Part shown: one piece after another, positions 56,041 to 64,000 of the stretch
How the letters are laid out: each line of letters opens with the position of its first letter
Numbering within the stretch: position 1 is the stretch's first letter
Program-made: the position numbers and the translations under genes
NCBI GenBank assembly: GCA_934047225.1
Contig: OW204005.1
Span: forward strand, 19,104,396 to 19,168,395
DNA: 64,000 nucleotides
Direction: 5' to 3'
Origin: Ypsolopha sequella
Taxonomy: Eukaryota > Arthropoda > Insecta > Lepidoptera > Ypsolophidae
Notes under the pieces: model-generated
Databases searched by the model: none
What the model was told of the DNA's origin: nothing
What the model saw: the letters and a program-made list of their open reading frames with translations, nothing else

Positions 56041-56895
56041 AGTTTTTATGTTTTTATTTTTAGTTTTTTTCGATCTCCGACCGAATGTTCTAGATATAAT
56101 TGAATAGTTATATTTTTTGACACGCTTTTAAATAGTAGATAATCTTATTTGTGTAAAGTTTTTGAATTTTAGTAGCTATAAATATAATGATTTGTTGAAT
56201 CAGAAATATTTCTTGCTTAAAAATCAATGATCGGTTTAACTGTCGTGGCAGATCGTTAAGTATGAAATCGAAAATATTTCGTCGAAATGTCAAAAATAAG
56301 TGCATTGACGAGCAGAGTGTGAAAGGTTTACATGCAAATAAATTGGGAGCCGAGCGAAGCGGATCGAAACGGAGCGGAGCGAGGCGAACCTCCTAGTTTT
56401 AACATAAATATGATATACCCAATTCTACGATGTGCTGAGAACATATCAACTGCCTTGTAAGTAATTAAAAAATATATAAATAAAATAATTTATATTATTC
56501 TTATATATTTTTATTTCTTTATATGATTTGTACAGTATTTACAACACTGTGGAATGTTGTAGAATCTTCGCAACTGCCATTAATGCTTAAACTTAGGATT
56601 GAAATAACAATTAGTTTTAATTAACAAAAAACATAATTTAAATTAAAAATGTTATTTACAACTAGTCTTAGGATAGTGTATGAAAAAATTATTTAAAGTA
56701 TAAATGCATTACAAATCAAAACCTAAACAATATTTTTTCCTACCATAGTAATGTCAATATTGTTTAACAGTTTTCACTAAAATTAAGTAACAATGGAATC
56801 TTTGAAAACAAAAACAGATCTTACAGTTCGTCTGCTTAAATAGTTTGCAGTACACCCGCACGCTGGTTTGGAAATTATGTTAAAACAAATAAGTA
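56041..56895. other. AT-rich sequence without recognised gene
   Basis: Contains a GAGCGAAGCGGATCG-type patch at 56350-56390 similar to 38575-38605. No coding sequence. Confidence 0.5.
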
Positions 56896-56898
56896 CAT

Positions 56899-57160
56899 TT
56901 AATGTATATACTGGGTGTTGGTATAAAATTCCGGAAACCGGAAACTGGTGATAGTACTCGTAAATACGAACAACTTTTACTATGTAGCCAACCCTCGAAT
57001 GGCGAAAAACGAATCAGACATAGCGTCCCGACCAAACTGTATGAGAGAACGGTTTTTTTTCTCGATTTCTCAATTTTTTTCACGAAAAAAAAGTTCATAT
57101 TGACGAGTACTATGGCCAGTTTCCGGCTTCCGCAACATCATCTTAACACCCGTTAAAGTC
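56899..57160. mobile_element. Fold-back MITE with GGAAACTGG ends
   Basis: Left CGGAAACCGGAAACTGG pairs imperfectly with right CCAGTTTCCGGCTTCCG; outer GGGTGTT/AACACCC. The centre resembles MITE B (ACAACTTTTACTATGTAGCC). Confidence 0.65.
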
Positions 57161-57437
57161 CGCCTGTCGGCTCGAGTTGGCGGCCCCTTTGGGTCGATGT
57201 ATCAAAGCGTGGAAAATATTTCAGCAAACGAACTGTTCACAATGTTTGAAAAAAAAAACCTTATTCGAAAGGAATGCACACAATGGACATTTTAGAGTAT
57301 GGGTACTTATTTTGTCATGTACGTAAACGTAGTACATATTTATTTCTCATAAAAAGTGTACTTACTTTAACTAAGTAAATAAAAAAATATTTTTAGATGT
57401 ATTGTTTTATTTTGTTACATTCTCCCTAATTATATAA

Positions 57438-57545
57438 TAGGTCATTTACTATGAAATTGCCGAAATTTTCTTACAGATTCGTCCTAAATGTCATCCATTT
57501 CCATGATAAGATTCGTAATATTTTTTACAGCTAACACTTTAAAAA
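57438..57545. mobile_element. Fragment of the 'TAGGTCTTTACATATG' element
   Basis: TAGGTCATTTACTATGAAAT then TTCGTCCTAAATGTCATCCA. It matches the outer parts of 5640-6378 joined without the nested palindrome. Confidence 0.7.
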
Positions 57546-57562
57546 ATTTCAATTAAAGTCAC

Positions 57563-59039
57563 TGTTCACGCGACAGCGTGACGACGCGCATGCGCGGATA
57601 ACGAGACCCCCCGCCGCGCGCCGGCTCGAGGCGCGCGCGGGCGCTGGTCTCACTCTGTTCTGCCGTAAACGTCGATCGAACGACACGTGTGCACACTCGC
57701 GCCGCCAGCCCAAACAATATCGCGTACCTACCCTTTAGGTTGTGAAAGTGTTGTGTTCACAGTATATACCAAGACATTCTGCACATTCCTGACCAAAACG
57801 CCGTCTCCATCAGCCCAACAAGGAGGGACGCTGCACAGCGCATTTGCCGGCCCATCGAAAACAACATTCCAAAGCAAGGTCAGTGCACCCACAATTCTCC
57901 CGTGTCAAATCCCATCAGCCCTGCATTCCTGTAGCCAGCGGTTACATTTTGGACCTTCGAACCGTTACTGAACCAGCCCCCGTCGATTTACTACAGTCCA
58001 TTTTCACCCGGTTACATATTTTGCCCCCTTTCCCGGCAAAAAATATTTTGTGGTCTCGAATACCTATTGCGGGTAGGTAATTAGAACCGCCGCCTAGAAC
58101 ATTCCATTTATCGGTATAGAACCGGCCCCCCCCGCCCCTTTACAGAATAAACTCATTTTCATCCCGTTTGTTATTATTATTCAGCTCAGATAATATAATT
58201 ATATCCATTCAGCCCAATTGTTTGTTACAGTCCACTATATATCTTTAGTAAATCTGCCCATTGTCAAAGATAGTTTTCGTAGGTATCTTGCGAGATATTT
58301 TTTTTGGTGCGAGTATAAATTCGCTTTATTTCGTGCAATTATATACGTCACATATATACGTAAGTTACGTGTGTTGAGTACATAAGTACACACGTTATTA
58401 CGTACGTATTAACAAAGCTTGATTTGCATCATTGGATTGTCCGCTCATTTAGATCCGATTTCGGCTAGGTAAATACATTCTTTGTTTGTTTACGCTCTCA
58501 AAGCAGTAGGTAGGTATTTTATTCTATAAATAGAATTTTCGACGACGAACTAACGCGTATTGTCGGCACATGATTTCAAGGCAAATAACATAAAAGTAAA
58601 CAAGTAATCAGCCCCTTTTCGATAATTTATGTTACGGTAATCTTGTGTTACAGTAATATATTGCCGGACCGTTTATTTGTGTTATTGTCTGCTTTTTTTT
58701 ACCCGGGTATATATATAGCACAAATATAGTAAAAAATTTGTTTTTTCATCTCATCTCTGCTCTTGTTGTTTGTGGTACACATATAGGGTGTTCCAAGTTG
58801 GTGTATCAGCTCATATACAGGTTGTTTAAAAAAAAAAAAATTTTTTTTTTTCTTTCTCTGTCGTGTTTATTTCCGTGTTCCGTTTGAACATAGTCATTGT
58901 TACTTCATCCGCGCAAGTATCTCAGCTCTATTCATCTATCTCATCAATTATTTTAGTTGTACGTTCGCTCTTATAGTTCAGCTCAAACTCGTTGCGTATT
59001 TTATCTTAGTAATCAACCACCTAGTTTAACAAGATTAAG
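57563..59039 (+). promoter_or_regulatory. Presumed 5' LTR and leader of the BEL element
   Basis: The sequence changes abruptly at about 57563 (TGTTCACGCGACAGCGTGAC) from a MITE fragment to a GC-rich stretch, as expected for an LTR start (5'-TG). A poly(A) signal AATAAA lies at 58146-58151. A leader with short homopolymer runs leads to the Gag ATG at 59040. The 3' LTR is outside the window, so the LTR end, primer-binding site and target duplication cannot be fixed. Small ORFs at 57687-58080 look like chance reading of the GC-rich part. Confidence 0.4.
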
Positions 59040-60608
59040 ATGCCTTCGAAATCACAAGCCGCGATGTTTCGTGAGGCCGTAAAGGCGATAGTTTTGTTAA
59101 AGGAGATTGGTGCGGCGGTCGAGGCAGGCGACAGAAAAACATATTCTGTGGCGGACTTCACCGCTCGTTACGCAAACGTACAAAGCGTTAAAACTAAGTT
59201 AGAGGACGTATATTATGAGATCCTTGACGATGAGGATTTGTCCGACGAAACTGAGGCAACCTACACAAAAAAATTTCAGTCGGCACTTAGCAACTATGAT
59301 GCTATCCTAGTGGCATTTGAAAAATTAAATGAAAAATCAGCTCTTCCGGACAAGACGCAACCCCTCAGCTCAGGTACACCCGTTGGTGTTCTACCAAAAA
59401 TACCAATTCCGGAGTTTCACTCGAACGTGGAAGAATGGCCCTCGTTTATTGCCGTTTTTAGGAGCCTTATCAGTGAGATGGCTACAGTCTCGGATGCTGT
59501 CAAACTGCATTATTTGTTAGGCGCCCTAAAGGGTGAGGCACATGATATGGTGAAACACCTCTACCCTACCAACGAGAATTATCCCATAGCCATGGAAATT
59601 CTCACCAGGCGTTACGATAATCGTCGCGTGCTCATTGACCGATTTGTGGACATTATCATGAATCTTCCGCACATCCACATGCGCTCGGATATCCGCACAT
59701 CGTTCTTAATTCCGCTTATCTCAGCGCAAAGCGCTCTCCGCAACCTCGATCTGCCCATGAAAGACTCCGACTATGTTTTCGTGTCCATGGTGGTGCGAAA
59801 ACTGCAAGGCGAGCTCCGCACTCTTTTCGAGCGGAAGTACGGATCTCGTGCAACTCTGCCCACGCTCAAGAACCTCATTGAGTTCTTGGAAGAGCACGCA
59901 CGCTGCAAGGAGAATGAGTCATCGTCCCTTGCGTCACAGAATGCTCCTTCTTCAGCACGGCCCGGCCCGTCAGAAAGGCTCGCTCAGCTCAATAAGCTGC
60001 TTCAGCCCACTCGAGGTACTCCACGTCAGCCCTACCAGGCTCATCAAGAGTTCCGCCCCATAGCTCCTCGGCAGGACAATCGCTCCCCCCGTCCTATTCG
60101 TCAACCATTTATGGCATTTGAGACAGCGCCAGTTTACTCGGCCCGATCATCCCCATCACCCACTCGCCGACAGAATTATTCGGCTCAACCTTCTTCCCCT
60201 ACTGGTGGTATGCCATGCCCATACTGCAGGAATAGGGGACACAAACTCATCGCATGCCCAGGATTTAATAACCAACCGGTTCAAGGTCGGTGGGACTTTG
60301 TGAACTCACGCAACCGGTGCCGACGCTGTTTGGGTCCTCATTATGAGAACGAGTGCAGGTCTACACGTGCATGCAAGGAGTGTGGGCGGTCTGACCACCA
60401 TACTTCACTGCATCGCCATGGGGCCATGTCTCCGACACGCTCATCTGCTCATTTGTTGCCTCCGTCTCTACGTGAGCAGCCCAGACAGCGCTCAGCGCAT
60501 GAGCCTCAATACCATTCGGCACATGCTACACAGGCATATACGTCCCATCCCAACTCGCCCACTCAATCGCGATCGCCAAGTAGGTCTCGGGTAGGTAGTC
60601 AACAGTGA
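59040..60608 (+). CDS. gag: BEL/Pao retrotransposon Gag
   Basis: A 522-codon ORF starting ATG after AGATTAAG and ending TGA 60606-60608. Residues ~110-270 carry the DUF1759-type Gag core of BEL/Pao elements (LPKIPIPEFHSNVEEWPSFI, later HYLLGALKGEAHDMVKHLYP). A Pro/Ser/Arg/Gln-rich linker follows, then three zinc-knuckle-like motifs: CPYCRNRGHKLIAC (CX2CX4HX4C, canonical), CRRCLGPHYENEC (CX2CX3HX4C) and CKECGRSDHHTSLH. These bind RNA during particle assembly in the family. No frameshift or internal stop is present. The frame continues directly into the protease-polymerase region after the single TGA. Most BEL elements encode Gag and Pol as one ORF, so the stop is either regulated or a mutation. 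Confidence 0.9.
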   Translation: MPSKSQAAMFREAVKAIVLLKEIGAAVEAGDRKTYSVADFTARYANVQSVKTKLEDVYYEILDDEDLSDETEATYTKKFQSALSNYDAILVAFEKLNEKSALPDKTQPLSSGTPVGVLPKIPIPEFHSNVEEWPSFIAVFRSLISEMATVSDAVKLHYLLGALKGEAHDMVKHLYPTNENYPIAMEILTRRYDNRRVLIDRFVDIIMNLPHIHMRSDIRTSFLIPLISAQSALRNLDLPMKDSDYVFVSMVVRKLQGELRTLFERKYGSRATLPTLKNLIEFLEEHARCKENESSSLASQNAPSSARPGPSERLAQLNKLLQPTRGTPRQPYQAHQEFRPIAPRQDNRSPRPIRQPFMAFETAPVYSARSSPSPTRRQNYSAQPSSPTGGMPCPYCRNRGHKLIACPGFNNQPVQGRWDFVNSRNRCRRCLGPHYENECRSTRACKECGRSDHHTSLHRHGAMSPTRSSAHLLPPSLREQPRQRSAHEPQYHSAHATQAYTSHPNSPTQSRSPSRSRVGSQQ

Positions 60609-63600
60609 CTACCTACAATAACAGAGCACTATGAAGGCGAGGACGACCAGCACTCAGCACACTCAGCACACTCATCACACATTCACTCATCACATACACA
60701 CTCAGCTCATTTTCACTCAATGACTTCAACTCCAACAGAAAATTACTGTAACTCCGCACAACGTGTAGTGAACGTCACTAACACACCAATTTTGTTGCCA
60801 ACCGTCTCACTTAAAATAGCAGACGTACATGGTCAATTTCACTCAGCACAAGCCCTGTTAGACTGTGGAAGTATGCTGACTCTTTGTTCTCAGCGCATGG
60901 CCACAATTTTAAATTTACCATTAAAACATACATCTCTAAAAATCGCAGGAGTTGGAAATCAGCACACACAAAACTCAAAGGCATCAATCACAATTGTATG
61001 CCGACCTACTCACCGTGACACACCTATGATCACGGCCACAGCCCATATATTGAAGAACGTAACTGGGTACCTACCGTTGGAAAAGGTTCCAGATCTCGCT
61101 CAGTTAACAGGTCACCCACCGATTCCTCTTGCTGATCGAGAATATCACACACCAGCTCCGGTTGATCTAATACTAGGATCTGACGTTCTTGGTCAAGTGT
61201 TAGACGGAACCAAGGTTTCGCTCGGCCCTGGCAAGCCCATAGCCTTCGGCACGATATTTGATTTTACATTGATTGGACCTTTCGAAAGTTTACATACCTC
61301 ACCCACAAATCAGGTCAATTCAGTTCACATTGTCGGCTCTCACACGGACTCAGAGCATTCCACTCATGACATTCACAAAAGTCTTGAGAGGTTTTGGGAA
61401 TCCGAGGAACCCCAAACCTACAAGCATACCAGCCCATTAGAGGATCAGTGTGAGGACATTTTCCGCACCACAACTACTCGTGAACCATCAGGTCAATATA
61501 TGGTTACACTGCCCTTTCTGCACAACGCGCCGACATTAGGTTCCACTCACGCTATTGCGCTACGCAGGTTTCTCAATTTAGAGAAGAAGCTGCTAGCGAA
61601 CCCGCCCTTCCGCTCGAAATACGTAGAGTTTATGTCAGATTACATAAAATTGGGACATATGTCGCCGTGTCACCCCAATACCTTTGCTCATAAATCCCAT
61701 TTCTATATCCCACATCATGGCATATTCAAGCCAGGATCAGAAAAGTTACGCTGCGTGTTTGACGGAAGTTGTAAAAGCTCAAATGGCGTCAATTTAAATG
61801 ATTGTCTCCATACAGGTCCAGCTCTTCAACAAGATATTGTTGACATTATCATGTCCTTCAGGATCCACTCACAAGTTTTCAGCACAGACATCCGAATGAT
61901 GTTCAGAAATATCCTCATTCACCCAGAGCAAAGACCTTTTCAACTCATTCTCTGGCGGTCTTCACCCGACCAGCCCCTGCTCACGTATGCCCTTAATACC
62001 GTCACATATGGATTAAGGTCCAGCCCATACCATGCCATCCGCACTTTACTCCAATTGGCTGATGACGAAGGTCATCGTTACCCCCACGCTGCTCAGATCC
62101 TCCGCAAATCAATATTTGTGGACGACATTCTCTCAGGTGCAGATTCTGTGGAATCTGCTCAGTCGCTCCAAAACGATCTGATCGAGTTACTCGCCCTAGG
62201 TGGCTTCCAGCTCAGTAAATGGACCTCCAACTCGCCTCAGCTAATTGAACGGTTCCCAGATGACCAGTGTGACATGCCCAAGGACTTTGACTTCAGTCCC
62301 GACTCTAATTCCATTAAGGTTCTGGGAATACAGTGGATTCCTCAAACTGATGAGTTCACTTATCGCATTTCTCTGCCCACTCATGCTCAAGTCACAAAGC
62401 GCTCCATTCTCAGTACAGTAGCGTCTCTCTATGACCCCAATGGCTGGGTTACTCCAGTCATCTTCCGCGCAAAGATTCTTCTGCAGAAGCTTTGGCTTTT
62501 GAAAATAGGATGGGATGAGCCTATCTCTGAAGAAGTCCACACAGAGTGGCAACACATTTCAGAGGATCTTCCTCAGCTCTCAAACCTCCGTTTACCTCGA
62601 CACATTTGTAAGTATAAGCCCACGTCTACTTACTCACTTCACGGGTTCGCGGACGCATCAGAGGCTGGCTTTGGTGCCGTTATCTATCTTCATGAGCGCA
62701 ATACCACTGGACATGTCAATGTACACCTAATCATTGGCAAGTCCAAGGTCGCACCCATAAAGACTCGTCTCTCAATCCCGAAATTGGAGTTGTCAGCCGC
62801 GACTCTTTTATCTCAGCTCATGACTCGAGTGTCAGCCCAACTGTCAGCTCATATAGCCATTCAAACACACACATGCTGGTCAGATAGCACAATAGTGTTG
62901 GCATGGCTCAATACCCCACCTCACCGATTACAGACTTTCGAGGCCAATCGAGTGGCTAAGATCACAGCTACTTCAACTAGCAATACGTGGAGGCATGTGC
63001 CCACGAACCTCAACCCTGCTGACTGTGCAAGCAGAGGCATGTCTGCCCAGTCTCTCTCACTTCATGACCTTTGGTGGTCACCCAGTTGGCTCAAAGAACC
63101 TACCTGCACTTGGCCCAAGATGCCACCCGCTCTAGGCCATCATGCTCTCCCAGGCCTTAAGCCCAAAAAGGTACCAGCACACATAGCAGTCCCAGATATC
63201 GATCTGGACTTGCTCACTCGCTACAGCTCACTTGACAAGCTCGTCGGAGTGACGGCTTGTATTAAAAGGTTCATATTCAATTGTCGGCACAGCCCAGATG
63301 CACGGCGCTCTGGTCCGTTGACAGCTAATGAACGCAGGGACGCTCTGTTGCACTGGGTCCGCTCTGTTCAGCACAATGAGTTTGCTGAAGACATTAATCG
63401 TATCCAGACTGATAAGGTTTGTCCCGTTCGGCTCCAGCGTCTCTCGCCCTTCATAAAGGACGGCCTCTTGAGAGTCGGTGGGCGTCTCTCTCACGCGTCA
63501 ATTAGGTATGACGCTCAACACCCACTCATTCTACCCAGCTCAAGTCCGCTCGTAGATCTCATTATAGATCACTATCACACAATACACTGCCACCCTGGAG

Positions 63601-64000
63601 CTGACACATTACACGCCATATTACGCCAGCAGTACTGGATTCTGTCCGCTCGTCGTATTATTAGACACCGCGTGTTTAAATGTATTAGATGTTTCCGGTG
63701 CCGCGCTCAGCCTAAGGCTCCGCTCATGGCTGATCTCCCAGTAGACAGAGTTACTCCTCAACCAGTTTTTAGTCACGTCACGACGGATTTTGCTGGCCAC
63801 TTCTTCGTTAAATCCAGCACGTTGCGGAACGCGAAACTCATAAAGGCGTACTTTTGTATTTTCGTTTGCCTCGCAACAAAGGCGGTTCATTTGGAACCAG
63901 TCTCTGCACTCTCAACGGAAGCGTTCTTTGCGGCATTGCAACGTTTTATCTCACGTCGCGGTACTCCGGTTCTCATTCGCTCAGACTGCGGCACAAACTA
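60609..64000 (+). CDS. pol: BEL/Pao Pol: protease, RT, RNase H, integrase (3' end outside the window)
   Basis: The Gag frame reopens after TGA 60606-60608 and has no stop codon to 64000. In order: a His/Ser-rich linker; an aspartic protease with ALLDCGS (Asp codon 60861); RT with FSTDIRMMF and FVDD (Asp codons 62121 and 62124); RNase H with HGFADAS (62652), KLELSAA and CWSDST; an integrase zinc-binding region (HYHTIHCHPGA ... CIRCFRC); and the integrase core with TTDFAG (63786) and RSDCGTN (63984). The integrase Glu lies beyond the window. All visible catalytic residues are present, suggesting a young copy. Oddities: Cys follows the catalytic Asp in both the protease and the second integrase motif. 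No separate start codon fits translation without readthrough; the first in-frame ATG is well downstream of the TGA. Confidence 0.88.

Noticed and set aside
59329..60594. Small ORFs inside the BEL Gag region
   Set aside because: They are in other frames of a long, domain-bearing Gag ORF.
1..64000. CRISPR array, bacterial operons, integron or phage features
   Set aside because: The repeats are dispersed or inverted insect transposons; intron-exon structure and composition are eukaryotic.

Overview
The window is a piece of an insect nuclear genome, almost certainly lepidopteran. It is AT-rich and has long introns with conserved GT/AG splice sites. It carries interspersed repeats I associate with moths and butterflies: the 'aaccggccaagtgcgagtcgg / agggttccgtacc' repeat, the 'gcttttgcccgcgg' repeat and tRNA-headed SINEs. 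Other signs are TA-flanked mariner copies and a BEL/Pao LTR retrotransposon. Species cannot be determined from the sequence alone. No CRISPR, operon or other prokaryotic feature is present.

One host gene is clear. Six plus-strand exons (17042-17214, 35321-35501, 39024-39158, 47339-47535, 51365-51504, 53584-53721) join in phase into the C-terminal ~286 residues of a secreted papain-fold protein of the tubulointerstitial nephritis antigen-like (TINAG-like; Drosophila Swim) group. The catalytic Cys position is Asp while the His and Asn positions are kept, so it should be a non-peptidase. The 5' exons (signal peptide, somatomedin-B region) were not found. The fourth exon's 3' part is followed by two decayed tandem copies.

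Nearly everything else is transposable elements, mostly inside this gene's introns. 1-17 kb: palindromic MITEs of two families with TATA ends, TTAA-flanked MITEs, a SINE-like fold-back, and a LINE C-terminal ORF split by a TTAA MITE. 17-35 kb (intron 1): three TTAA MITEs sharing target sites end to end, a TIR element with a MADF-type exon, a LINE remnant split by three different insertions including mariner copy 1, and a 1.6-kb long-inverted-repeat element. 35-53 kb: further MITEs, hAT-type MITEs with exact 8-bp duplications, a Penelope-like element end with a GIY-YIG fragment and a hammerhead-ribozyme-like motif, and mariner copy 2 in inverse orientation. 54-57 kb: an RTE-type LINE fragment inside a fold-back, plus an unexplained GC-rich patch.

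57.5-64 kb: the 5' part of a BEL/Pao element. Its Gag ORF (59040-60608) ends in a single TGA, and the same frame then stays open for about 3.4 kb through protease, RT, RNase H and the start of integrase, running off the window. The TGA is followed by CTA, the best-known leaky-stop context.

I saw no clearly new multi-gene system. The most original observations are the Gag-UGA-CUA-Pol arrangement, the Penelope hammerhead-like motif, the decayed tandem exon copies, the Cys-to-Asp change in the protease-like gene, and the layered insertions that can be ordered by reading frame and target-site duplications.
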